A stretch of DNA of 64,000 nt from Pannonibacter sp051860505 (GTDB lineage Bacteria > Pseudomonadota > Alphaproteobacteria > Rhizobiales > Stappiaceae). A program made the translations under genes and the position numbers. Below are positions 24,119 to 32,910 of this stretch, piece by piece. Location of the stretch: the NCBI RefSeq assembly GCF_051860505.1, contig NZ_JBHYDX010000029.1, positions 1 to 64,000 of the forward strand, read 5' to 3'. The stretch's first letter is position 1. Every line of letters begins with the position of its first letter. The notes beneath the pieces are model-generated. The model worked only from the letters and a program-made list of their open reading frames with translations, had not been told where the DNA came from and made no database searches.

Positions 24119-25300
24119 ATGACCCTCCGTAACGGCAAGGAATTCCTGATGATCCCGGGCCCGACAAACGTGCCCGACGAGGTGCTTCGCGCCATGCACC
24201 GGCCGGCTGTCGACATCTATGAAGGTCCCCTGCTGCGCACCACGGACGCCTGCCTCGCCGGGCTGAAGCGGTTGTTCCGGACTGAAGGCAAGCCGTACAT
24301 CTACATTTCCAACGGCCATGGGGCCTGGGATGCGGCGCTGTCCAACACGCTGTCGCGCGGCGACAAGGTGCTTGTGCTGGAATCGGGCCGCTTTGCACTG
24401 GGCTGGGGCGAGGCGGCGGAAGTGAGTGGCATCGAGATGGAGGTTCTGCCGGGCAGCTGGCACCTGCCGGTCGATCCGGCTGCCGTCGAGGCCCGGCTGA
24501 AGGCCGACACGGCGCATGCAATCAAGGCGGTGCTGGTGGTGCAGATCGACACGGCCTCGGGTGTCCTGAATGACATTGCTGCCATCCGCAAGGCCATCGA
24601 TGCGGCCGGGCATCCGGCGCTGTTCATGGTCGACTGCATCGCCTCGCTGGGCTGCGTGCCCTTCGAGATGGACGCCTGGGGCGTCGATCTGGCACTGACC
24701 GGCTCGCAGAAGGGGCTGATGGCGCCTCCCGGTCTTGCCTTCGTGGCCGCCGGGCCACGCGCGCTGGCGGCGCACAAGACCGCCGGCCTGCGCAACAGCT
24801 ACATGGACTGGACGTTCCGCGATGGGCCGGAACATTACATGAAATATTGCGGCACGCCGCCGGAGCATCTGCTGTTCGCCTTCAACCGCGCGGTCGAGCT
24901 GATCGAGGAGGAAGGGCTGGAGGCCGTCTGGCGGCGGCACGCACTGCTGGCGCGGGCGACCCGTGCTGCGGTCGGGGTCTGGGGTCAGGCCGGGTGCCTG
25001 GAACTGAACATCAAGGCGCCGGAGGCCAGGTCGGACAGCGTCACGGTGATCCTGTTCAAGGGTGTGGATCCAGCGCCTTTGCGCGCCTTCGTCAAGGACA
25101 TCTGCGGCGTCACCGTCGGTGGGACCATCGGCGAGATCGGTGGACGCGGCATCCGCATCGGCCACATGGGCCATGTCAATGCGGTGATGCTGCTCGGCAC
25201 CTTGTCGGCGCTGGAACTGGGCCTGCGCCATCTTGGCATTCCGCATGGCGCCGGCGGTGTCGATGCGGCGATCGAGAGTTTGCAGCAGGCATTGGCTTGA
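24119..25300 (+). CDS. Alanine/serine--glyoxylate aminotransferase family protein
   Basis: A 393-residue class V aminotransferase. It opens GKEFLMIPGPTNVPDEVLRAMHRP, as in AGT/SGA enzymes, has SNGHGAWDAALSNTLSRGDKVL, then CIASLGCVPFEMDAWGVD, and the PLP lysine in LTGSQKGLMAPPGL near residue 198. The C-terminal region VTVGGTIGEIGGRGIRIGHMG fits the family. ATG 24119 begins the conserved part; the upstream extension to 24023 is not family-like. It probably interconverts glyoxylate and glycine using serine or alanine, but specificity is not readable. Convergent with the GNAT gene. Confidence 0.9.
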   Translation: MTLRNGKEFLMIPGPTNVPDEVLRAMHRPAVDIYEGPLLRTTDACLAGLKRLFRTEGKPYIYISNGHGAWDAALSNTLSRGDKVLVLESGRFALGWGEAAEVSGIEMEVLPGSWHLPVDPAAVEARLKADTAHAIKAVLVVQIDTASGVLNDIAAIRKAIDAAGHPALFMVDCIASLGCVPFEMDAWGVDLALTGSQKGLMAPPGLAFVAAGPRALAAHKTAGLRNSYMDWTFRDGPEHYMKYCGTPPEHLLFAFNRAVELIEEEGLEAVWRRHALLARATRAAVGVWGQAGCLELNIKAPEARSDSVTVILFKGVDPAPLRAFVKDICGVTVGGTIGEIGGRGIRIGHMGHVNAVMLLGTLSALELGLRHLGIPHGAGGVDAAIESLQQALA

Positions 25301-25319
25301 ACCAGACCCAGACCCAGGC

Positions 25320-25339
25320 CCAGACCCTGAAGGGTCTGG
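25320..25339. terminator. Hairpin between convergent aminotransferase and GNAT genes
   Basis: CCAGACCC and GGGTCTGG pair perfectly around TGAA. The left arm is the last of several CAGACCC-like copies from 25303 onward. There is no T-run on either strand, so it may protect transcript ends, with termination elsewhere. Confidence 0.35.
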
Positions 25340-25921
25340 CTATCCGCCTGCAGCGCGTTCCTTGTCGCGGTCACCCAGTCCGAGCAACGCCCGGAGCCGG
25401 CCGAAGGCGAGGCGCGGCCAGTCGGCCTGTGGTTCCGTTTCGACAGGTTCGAGCGGAGCCGGAGCGAGATGGGCGATGACATCGCCGGCCTCGAAGCTCA
25501 GATCAGCGGCGAACTTGCGTGCGAGGGCCTGCATCGACCGGTTGGTGCCGAGGCAGTTCATGTAGATGTGCTGATAGCCCTGCGCCCTGGCCGCGATCAG
25601 GACCAGTTCCATCAGCGCGGTTCCAAGCCCCTGGCCACGCCAGCCGGTCTCGACGCAAAAGGCAGCTTCGCCCGAGGTCGCGTCAGCGACCCGGCGCAGT
25701 TCGGACGTGGCCCGGAGCGTGCCGTCCTCGATATAGCCATAGATCACCGTGTCGAGCGAAAACGAGGTCTCGACATAGGCTTCGAGAAAGGTGTCGCTGA
25801 CGAGCATGGCAAAACGGCTCCGCTTCGTCTCCGGATCGAGACGCAGCAGATGGTCGCGGAACAGATGTTTATCGGCGCTGCCCAGAAGGCGGATGCGCCC
25901 GTTTGTAGTCAGGTGCGGCAT
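25340..25921 (-). CDS. GNAT family N-acetyltransferase
   Basis: A 193-residue GNAT protein. The acetyl-CoA pyrophosphate loop is VETGWRGQGLGTALMEL, close to the R/QxxGxG/A rule, at about residues 92-108. It is preceded by YGYIEDGTLRATSELRRV and followed by IYMNCLGTNRSMQALARKFA. ATG 25921 is taken as the start because the conserved part begins soon after; the open frame upstream to 26005 lacks similarity. The substrate is unknown. This subgroup is common in Rhizobiales as a stand-alone gene. Confidence 0.87.
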   Translation of the reverse strand: MPHLTTNGRIRLLGSADKHLFRDHLLRLDPETKRSRFAMLVSDTFLEAYVETSFSLDTVIYGYIEDGTLRATSELRRVADATSGEAAFCVETGWRGQGLGTALMELVLIAARAQGYQHIYMNCLGTNRSMQALARKFAADLSFEAGDVIAHLAPAPLEPVETEPQADWPRLAFGRLRALLGLGDRDKERAAGG

Positions 25922-26117
25922 GATCCCGTGCCTTCTTGAACGAAGTGACGAGCCGCCCTTGGGTCTCCCTAAGACTTGCCTCAAATATGACGTTAACGGC
26001 AACAAGGATCAAGCCGTTTCGTCAAACATCGTGAATTGAAGGTTTGTCGGGGGAGAATTATGCAGGCGGGGGCGCTAGACTACGCCAGACCTGTGAGGCA
26101 GGAAGGACTGATTCGAT

Positions 26118-26666
26118 ATGAAACGCCTAGCAACGATCGCCGTGGTGCTTTGTCTGACCGGTGTGGCCGGCTGCCAGCGCTTCGGCGGCGGGAACTATTC
26201 CGCGCCGCCGCTTCCGGCGACGCCCACGACGCCGGTGTCCGGCGGTCAGCTGCAGCCCCTGGTCCCGGCACCGGGCGCTGTCACCACCGACCCGATGGCC
26301 CCGCTTCCCGGCACTCCGGCAGTACCGGGTGCCCCCGGCCCCGTGGCGGCACTGCCGGCAACCCCGGCTCCGGCCGACAGCCGTGAAATTGGCCGCAACG
26401 ACATGCTTGGCGGCTGGAAAATCGCCTCCGGCAGCAGCAATTGCATGCTGTTCATGACCCTGACCACCTGGAGCGGCGGTTACCGGGCCAATACCCGTGG
26501 TTGCAACGACGCAACCCTCGCCGGCGTCTCGGCCTGGGACCTGTCGGGCAAGCAGGTCGTGCTGAAGGATGGCAGCGGTGGCGAGATCGCCCGGCTCTAC
26601 TCCACCTCCGGAGAACGCTTCAGCGGTCAGACCAGCACGGGATCCGCAGTCAGCCTGTCGCGCTGA
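26118..26666 (+). CDS. AprI/Inh family protease-inhibitor lipoprotein, Omp19-like
   Basis: A 182-residue outer-membrane lipoprotein. The signal peptide ends in a good lipobox, LTGVAGC, with the lipidated Cys at 19. A Pro/Ala-rich spacer (about residues 30-90) leads to a beta-barrel AprI/Inh domain with DMLGGWKIASGSSNCMLFMTLTTW and a second Cys in NTRGCNDATL. Brucella Omp19, which has the same layout, inhibits proteases; the same role is inferred here. No secreted metalloprotease lies nearby, so the target is not indicated. Confidence 0.88.
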   Translation: MKRLATIAVVLCLTGVAGCQRFGGGNYSAPPLPATPTTPVSGGQLQPLVPAPGAVTTDPMAPLPGTPAVPGAPGPVAALPATPAPADSREIGRNDMLGGWKIASGSSNCMLFMTLTTWSGGYRANTRGCNDATLAGVSAWDLSGKQVVLKDGSGGEIARLYSTSGERFSGQTSTGSAVSLSR

Positions 26667-26703
26667 TCGTCGTTGTTTCACGCCTCCCCCTGGAAACGTT
26701 CAC

Positions 26704-26736
26704 GCCCGTTTCGCGAAAATTTCACGCGAAACGGGC
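26704..26736. promoter_or_regulatory. Perfect 12-bp inverted repeat before the two-domain unknown
   Basis: GCCCGTTTCGCG and CGCGAAACGGGC are perfect inverted arms separated by nine bases (AAAATTTCA). There is no T-run, so a simple terminator is unlikely. It lies 37 bases after the AprI/Inh stop and 42 bases before the next start codon, so it could be an operator or an mRNA leader hairpin. Confidence 0.5.
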
Positions 26737-26778
26737 AATCGTTTCACAATCAGCAACTTGGGGGAGTGTCCGAGGATT

Positions 26779-27582
26779 ATGGCGAAGTATGATCCGCTGC
26801 GCGAACATCTGGCCCGGTTGGACGAGGTTGTCTGGGCCGCCAAGTTGGATGATCTTGAGACAATTCTCGGCTCTAATCTGCCGATGAGCGCGCGTGAACA
26901 TCGAACCTGGTGGGCGAATTCTGGCGGCAGTCTCGTGCACCAGAACGCCTGGCTCGATGCCGGTTGGCGTGTTGATCACACGGATCTGAAACGCGACCTG
27001 GTTGTCTTTCGCCGGTTGCGCATCGGCGGAACTTCGCTCGCGCAGGCGCCGCGCCGCGCCGAGACCGATGCGCCGAAGTCCAGCGAGGCACCGCCGGCCG
27101 ATGCCGCCCGCCTGGCGCAGGCCATGACGGCCTTGCGCGAGTCCGTTTCGATCACGATCCGGGCCGAGTGGACGGCAATCGGGGCCCTGGCGGACGTTGC
27201 CTGCAGTTCCCAGCTCCTGCCGGCCGAGCCGGGCGTCTATCGGCTCACCCGGTTGCGCGACGGTCTGGTCTTTACCTGCATTGTCGACAGTCGTGACCTT
27301 GCCGGGTTCCATGCCGCCCTGCGCCGTTCCTTCAAGGGAATGGACCAGCAGGACACGGCCCCGGAAGCGGTCGGCGGCGTGCGGCTGATCGATCGGCTCG
27401 GTATTGAACCGGGGACCGCCTGCGAGATCGACATCCTGCGGCCTGGCAATGCCTGGATCCTCAGCGACGGACGGGGGCGCGGCGCGGACCTTGCCAAGTC
27501 GCAGGAGCGGGAACTGGTTGCGCGTCTTCTCGCAATCCAGGAACGGCAATCAGGACGCGGCGGCCGGCTGCTGCGCTGGTAG
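26779..27582 (+). CDS. Two-part protein of unknown function (DUF7662-like N-terminus)
   Basis: A 267-residue protein. The first 75 residues (KYDPLREHLARLDEVVWAAK, then ILGSNLPMSAREHRTWWANS and WLDAGWRVD) match a short domain I know from many hypothetical proteins, I believe DUF7662. An Ala/Pro linker follows. The C-terminal part from about residue 140 contains LPAEPGVYRLTRLRDGLVF and is basic at the end; GVYRL is faintly reminiscent of a GIY-YIG opening, but the catalytic residues are not recognisable. GAGGA upstream supports ATG 26779. An open extension to 26569 overlaps the previous gene and is not coding. Function unknown. Confidence 0.7.
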   Translation: MAKYDPLREHLARLDEVVWAAKLDDLETILGSNLPMSAREHRTWWANSGGSLVHQNAWLDAGWRVDHTDLKRDLVVFRRLRIGGTSLAQAPRRAETDAPKSSEAPPADAARLAQAMTALRESVSITIRAEWTAIGALADVACSSQLLPAEPGVYRLTRLRDGLVFTCIVDSRDLAGFHAALRRSFKGMDQQDTAPEAVGGVRLIDRLGIEPGTACEIDILRPGNAWILSDGRGRGADLAKSQERELVARLLAIQERQSGRGGRLLRW

Positions 27583-27833
27583 GCGGCTGAGGCCGGGTCG
27601 TGTCGGGTCGGCTGAAGGGCATTGCCTTTTCGGGGTAAATCTCGCCGGCATTTACGCTCCGGTCGCTTCCTGGTGCTAGAAAGCAGATCCCTTTAGTTTG
27701 ATGGGACTTGCGTCCGCATGCCAATCTCCGTATCGCAGCAGCGGAATTCATGGGCGCCAATGTGCAGGCGCGCTCGGGCGTGGCCCGGGCCCTCGATTGC
27801 CCGGACACGTCTGCTGCAGGCGGAGAGCTGACG

Positions 27834-29027
27834 TTGAAGCCGACGACAAGAATGGAATTGCCGAGCAGTCGCGCACTGGCCAGACGCTATGAAGCCCTGG
27901 TCGCCAGTGGCGCCATTGTCGAGGATGCGGCGCAGCTTGCCGCCGTGCGCAAGCTCGATGCCCTGAACGATCACCTTGCCGAAGTGCGGCTTGCCTCCAA
28001 GAAAAGTTCCCTCGGTTGGTTGTTTGCCCGCAAGAAAAACGAGATGTGGGCTGCCGTGCGCGGTCTCTATCTGTGGGGCGGGGTCGGGCGCGGCAAGACG
28101 ATGCTGATGGACCTGTTCATGGAAGTGACGGTCATCCGCCGCAAGAGGCGGGTGCATTTTCATGAGTTCATGGCCGAGACGCATGAGCGCATCCACGCCT
28201 GGCGCCAGGCGCTGAAGCGCGGCGAAGTGAAGGGCGACGACCCGATCCCGCCCGTTGCCGACCAGATCGCGCTCGAGACGCGGCTGCTGTGCTTTGACGA
28301 ATTCGCGGTCACTGACATAGCTGACGCCATGATCCTCGGACGGCTGTTCACGCAGCTATTTGCGCGCGGCGTGATTGTGGTTGCAACATCGAATGTTGCA
28401 ACCGAAAATCTCTACAAGGATGGCCTCAACCGCCAGCTGTTCCTGCCGTTCCTCAGCCTGCTGGCCAAGCATGTCGAGGTTCTCAAACTGGATTCGCCGA
28501 CGGACTATCGCCTGGAGAAACTGGGTGGATCGAAGCTCTACATGACGCCGCTCGGGGCCGACACCACCCGCGCCTTCGATGATCTGTGGCGGGCACTCAC
28601 CCACGGCATGCCGGAACATGCCGAGCACCTGGAGATGAAGGGGCGCCGCATCGAGGTGCCGCGCGTTGCAAGCGGCATCGCCCGCTTCAGCTTCGCCGAT
28701 CTATGCAGCAATCCGCTCGGAGCCGCGGATTATCTGCGCATCGCCCACGCCTATGGCACGATCTTCATCGAAAATGTCCCAGCCATGGACATGGCCCGCC
28801 GCAATGAGGCCAAGCGGTTCATAAATCTGATCGATACCTTGTATGACAATGGCGTCAAGACAGTGATCTCGGCCGAGGCCGATGCTGACGGGCTCTACCG
28901 CGCCGCCAGTGGGGCAGAGATCTTTGAATTCGACCGGACGATCTCGCGTTTGATCGAAATGCGGTCCGACGCCTATCTGTCGGGAGAGAACAGAAGCGCT
29001 ACACGTCCTGATACGCATTCCCATTAG
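27834..29027 (+). CDS. zapE: Cell division protein ZapE / AFG1-like ATPase
   Basis: About 397 residues. AAA+ type ATPase of the AFG1/LACE1 family; the E. coli relative ZapE acts on the Z-ring. Walker A is LWGGVGRGKTMLMDLF, followed by RVHFHEFMAETHERIH, Walker B LLCFDEFAVTDIADAMIL and VATSNVATENLYKDGLNR. TTG 27834 with GGAGAG upstream is taken as the start, ATG 27852 being an alternative; the frame is open to 27708. In Rhizobiales zapE commonly precedes mdh, as here, though it ends 159 bases before it. Confidence 0.9.
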   Translation: MKPTTRMELPSSRALARRYEALVASGAIVEDAAQLAAVRKLDALNDHLAEVRLASKKSSLGWLFARKKNEMWAAVRGLYLWGGVGRGKTMLMDLFMEVTVIRRKRRVHFHEFMAETHERIHAWRQALKRGEVKGDDPIPPVADQIALETRLLCFDEFAVTDIADAMILGRLFTQLFARGVIVVATSNVATENLYKDGLNRQLFLPFLSLLAKHVEVLKLDSPTDYRLEKLGGSKLYMTPLGADTTRAFDDLWRALTHGMPEHAEHLEMKGRRIEVPRVASGIARFSFADLCSNPLGAADYLRIAHAYGTIFIENVPAMDMARRNEAKRFINLIDTLYDNGVKTVISAEADADGLYRAASGAEIFEFDRTISRLIEMRSDAYLSGENRSATRPDTHSH

Positions 29028-29123
29028 GTCATGCACGTGGGCGCGCAAGGAATGGCATAAACTGGCCTCTCGCAGGGGTATATTCTTTTGATTGGCTTGC
29101 GTGGGCAGGTCAAACGGAGTAGT

Positions 29124-29149
29124 GCCATCCGCAGTCATCGGCGGATGGC
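29124..29149 (+). promoter_or_regulatory. Hairpin in the mdh upstream region
   Basis: GCCATCCGC and GCGGATGGC pair perfectly around an eight-base loop (AGTCATCG). No T-run follows. It ends 37 bases before the mdh start codon, so it would lie in the leader if transcription starts upstream. Confidence 0.4.
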
Positions 29150-29186
29150 GTGAGGTTCCATCTTACGTAAAGGGAAACTTTCGGAC

Positions 29187-30149
29187 ATGGCGCGCAACAA
29201 AATTGCTTTGATTGGTTCGGGTCAGATCGGCGGCACGCTCGCCCACCTGGCTGGTCTCAAGGAGCTGGGGGACATCGTCCTCTTCGACATCGCCGAGGGC
29301 ATGCCGCAGGGCAAGGCGCTCGACATCGCCGAATCTTCCCCGGTTGACGGCTTCGACGCCAAACTCGCCGGCACCAACACCTATGAGGGCATCGAAGGCG
29401 CCGATGTCGTCATCGTCACCGCCGGCGTGCCGCGCAAGCCGGGCATGAGCCGCGACGACCTGCTGGAAATCAACCTGAAGGTCATGGAGCAGGTTGGCGC
29501 CGGTATCGCCAAGCACGCGCCGAATGCCTTTGTCATCTGCATCACCAACCCGCTCGACGCGATGGTCTGGGCGTTGCAGAAGTTCTCCGGCCTGCCAGCC
29601 CACAAGGTCGTCGGCATGGCCGGCGTGCTGGACAGCGCCCGCTTCCGCTACTTCCTGGCCGACGAGTTCAACGTCTCGGTCGAGGACGTCACCGCTTTCG
29701 TCCTGGGTGGCCATGGCGACACGATGGTGCCGCTGACCCGCTACTCCACCGTTGCCGGCATTCCGCTGCCGGACCTCGTCAAGATGGGCTGGTGCACGGC
29801 CGAGCGCCTGGAACAGATCGTCCAGCGCACCCGTGACGGCGGCGCCGAGATCGTCGGCCTGCTGAAGACCGGCTCGGCCTTCTACGCCCCGGCCTCCTCG
29901 GCCATCGCGATGGCGGAAAGCTATCTCAAGGACAAGAAGCGCGTGCTGCCCTGCGCGGCTGCGCTGAACGGCCAGTATGGCCTCAAGAACACCTATGTCG
30001 GTGTTCCGGTGGTGATCGGCGCCGGTGGCGTCGAGCGCGTCATCGAGATCGACATGAACGCCGATGAGAAGGCCATGTTCGACAAGTCCGTCGCATCCGT
30101 CGACGCGCTGGTCGAGGCCTGCAAGAAGATCCAGCCGGCGCTCGCCTGA
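29187..30149 (+). CDS. mdh: Malate dehydrogenase
   Basis: A 320-residue NAD-dependent enzyme (lactate-dehydrogenase-like bacterial type) converting malate to oxaloacetate. The Rossmann motif is IALIGSGQIGGTLAHLA, Asp at DIAEGMPQGKALD determines NAD preference, GVPRKPGMSRDDLLEIN is the active-site loop with the substrate arginines, and the catalytic His is in LGGHGDTMVPL near 176. AAAGGGAAA is upstream. It heads the TCA block, with sucC 81 bases downstream across a GC-rich hairpin. Confidence 0.97.
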   Translation: MARNKIALIGSGQIGGTLAHLAGLKELGDIVLFDIAEGMPQGKALDIAESSPVDGFDAKLAGTNTYEGIEGADVVIVTAGVPRKPGMSRDDLLEINLKVMEQVGAGIAKHAPNAFVICITNPLDAMVWALQKFSGLPAHKVVGMAGVLDSARFRYFLADEFNVSVEDVTAFVLGGHGDTMVPLTRYSTVAGIPLPDLVKMGWCTAERLEQIVQRTRDGGAEIVGLLKTGSAFYAPASSAIAMAESYLKDKKRVLPCAAALNGQYGLKNTYVGVPVVIGAGGVERVIEIDMNADEKAMFDKSVASVDALVEACKKIQPALA

Positions 30150-30183
30150 GCCTCGTGCTGAACTAAAGAGCCAGAGATGCAAC

Positions 30184-30207
30184 CCGCCGCCGGCTCACCG
30201 GCGGCGG
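30184..30207 (+). other. Intercistronic hairpin between mdh and sucC
   Basis: CCGCCGCCGG and CCGGCGGCGG pair perfectly around CTCA. There is no T-run, so it is probably an mRNA processing or stability element that lets mdh and sucC accumulate differently, not a terminator. Confidence 0.5.
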
Positions 30208-30230
30208 TACTCCGAACGACGGGGGAGACC

Positions 30231-31429
<1,199 letters not shown>

Positions 31430-31430
<1 letters not shown>

Positions 31431-31810
31431 TGGCCGCCGCAAGCAAAGGCGTCAAGCGCCAGGCTTTCGGGCCCAACGAGACCGACATCAACCTGTGCTA
31501 CTTCGTGTGCTGGGACCTGACCGCGACGCCGGAAGACGGCATCGCCAACAGCTGGGCACATTTCACCGACCGTGAAGATGCGGCTGAGTATTTCGGCCTC
31601 AAGTCGAAGGACTCCAAGACGTTTGTCTGGCAGGGCGAACTCGGTATCTCGAAGACCGATGGCCACTTCGACTGGTTCAGCACCAACTGGTCCCGCAACC
31701 TTGATGCGCAGATGCCGCACAAGCAGGCGGCCGGCAAGGGCTACCGTTTCACGAATGACGTTTTCGAGGAATTTGACGCCCTCGAATTTGAGGAAGAGGA
31801 AGCAGAATAA
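31430..31810 (+). CDS. Small acidic protein of unknown function inside sucCD
   Basis: A 126-residue soluble protein that I cannot assign to a family. It starts at ATG 31430 within the sucC stop (TGATG) and ends in TAATG with the sucD start, so it is translationally coupled on both sides. The sequence is rich in aromatic residues (INLCYFVCWDLT, SWAHFTDREDAAEYFGL, DGHFDWFSTNWSRNLDAQM) and ends in a strongly acidic tail, FEEFDALEFEEEEAE. It has no signal peptide or membrane segment. Codon use matches the flanking TCA genes. Coupling implies stoichiometric expression with succinyl-CoA synthetase; a partner, assembly or regulatory role is inference. Confidence 0.88.
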
Positions 31811-32712
31811 TGTCGATCCTCGTCAACAAAGAGACCAAGGTCATCGTCCAGGGCCTGACCGGCAAGACCGGCACGTTCCACACGGAACAGGCACTGGCCT
31901 ATTACGGCACCCAGATGGTGGCCGGCGTGCATCCGGCCAAGGGTGGCGAGAAGTGGACCGGCTCCAAGGGTGAAAGCCTGCCGATCTACGCTTCCGTCGC
32001 CGCTGCCAAGGATGCGACCGGTGCGGATGCGTCCGTGATCTACGTGCCGCCGGCCGGTGCCGCAGCTGCGATCATCGAAGCCATCGACGCCGAGATCCCC
32101 TTCATCGTCTGCATCACGGAAGGCATTCCGGTGGCTGACATGGTGAAGGTCAAGGCCCGCCTGGAGAAGTCCAAGTCGCGCCTGCTCGGCCCCAACTGCC
32201 CCGGCATCCTGACCCCGGAACAGTGCAAGATCGGCATCATGCCGGGCTCCATCTTCAAGAAGGGTTCGGTTGGTATTGTCTCGCGCTCGGGCACGCTTAC
32301 CTATGAAGCCGTGTTCCAGACCACCAATGCAGGCCTCGGCCAGACGACGGCTGTCGGCATCGGCGGCGATCCGGTCAAGGGCACGGAATTTATCGATGTG
32401 CTGGAGATGTTCCTCGCCGACGAGGCCACCCAGTCGATCATCATGATCGGCGAGATTGGTGGCTCTGCGGAAGAGGAAGCAGCCCAGTTCCTCATCGACG
32501 AGGCCAAGAAGGGCCGCAAGAAGCCGATGGCCGGCTTCATCGCGGGCCGGACCGCCCCGAAGGGCCGCACGATGGGTCACGCAGGTGCCGTGATCTCCGG
32601 CGGCAAGGGCGGTGCGGAAGACAAGATTGCCGCCATGGAATCGGCCGGCATCCGCGTCTCCTCCTCTCCGGCCAAGCTGGGCGAGACCCTCGTCCAGGTC
32701 CTGAAAGGTTGA
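31810..32712 (+). CDS. sucD: Succinate--CoA ligase subunit alpha
   Basis: A 300-residue subunit carrying the CoA-binding Rossmann domain (VIVQGLTGKTGTFHTEQAL) and the phosphohistidine in MGHAGAVISGGKGGAEDK near residue 257. PNCPGILTPEQCKIGIMPG is the family signature. It overlaps the preceding unknown gene by one base. A terminator 56 bases after the stop separates it from sucA, so mdh-sucC-unknown-sucD may be expressed partly apart from sucAB. Confidence 0.97.
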   Translation: MSILVNKETKVIVQGLTGKTGTFHTEQALAYYGTQMVAGVHPAKGGEKWTGSKGESLPIYASVAAAKDATGADASVIYVPPAGAAAAIIEAIDAEIPFIVCITEGIPVADMVKVKARLEKSKSRLLGPNCPGILTPEQCKIGIMPGSIFKKGSVGIVSRSGTLTYEAVFQTTNAGLGQTTAVGIGGDPVKGTEFIDVLEMFLADEATQSIIMIGEIGGSAEEEAAQFLIDEAKKGRKKPMAGFIAGRTAPKGRTMGHAGAVISGGKGGAEDKIAAMESAGIRVSSSPAKLGETLVQVLKG

Positions 32713-32767
32713 TTGCTGCGCGAACCGTGCAATTTGTTTACGGTTCGTAAGGCATACCAGCTGGTAA

Positions 32768-32806
32768 GCGGACATCGGATCCAAACGCCGGTGTCCGCCT
32801 TTTTTG
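32768..32806 (+). terminator. Terminator between sucD and sucA
   Basis: GCGGACATCGG pairs with CCGGTGTCCGC (one G-T pair) around a nine-base loop and is followed by CTTTTTTGAG. It may be partial, allowing some read-through into sucA. Confidence 0.75.
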
Positions 32807-32884
32807 AGCGGGGTCCGTGTCTCGTGATGCGGGCCCGAACGTGCAACCCGGGTCGCATTTCACGCTGCACCCGAGAAAAAAAGG

Positions 32885-32901
32885 GCGGAGTACCCCTCCG
32901 C
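32885..32901 (+). promoter_or_regulatory. Short hairpin covering the sucA leader
   Basis: GCGGAG and CTCCGC pair around TACCC, ten bases upstream of the sucA ATG. The only GGAG-like sequence in the leader is inside the left arm, so the structure may restrict ribosome access. Confidence 0.35.
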
Positions 32902-32910
32902 TGAGCGAGC

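Noticed and set aside
25303..25339. Repeated CAGACCC words as a CRISPR-like or regulatory array
   Set aside because: The units are 6-8 bases with no spacers, and the last forms a hairpin between convergent genes; a CRISPR is excluded.
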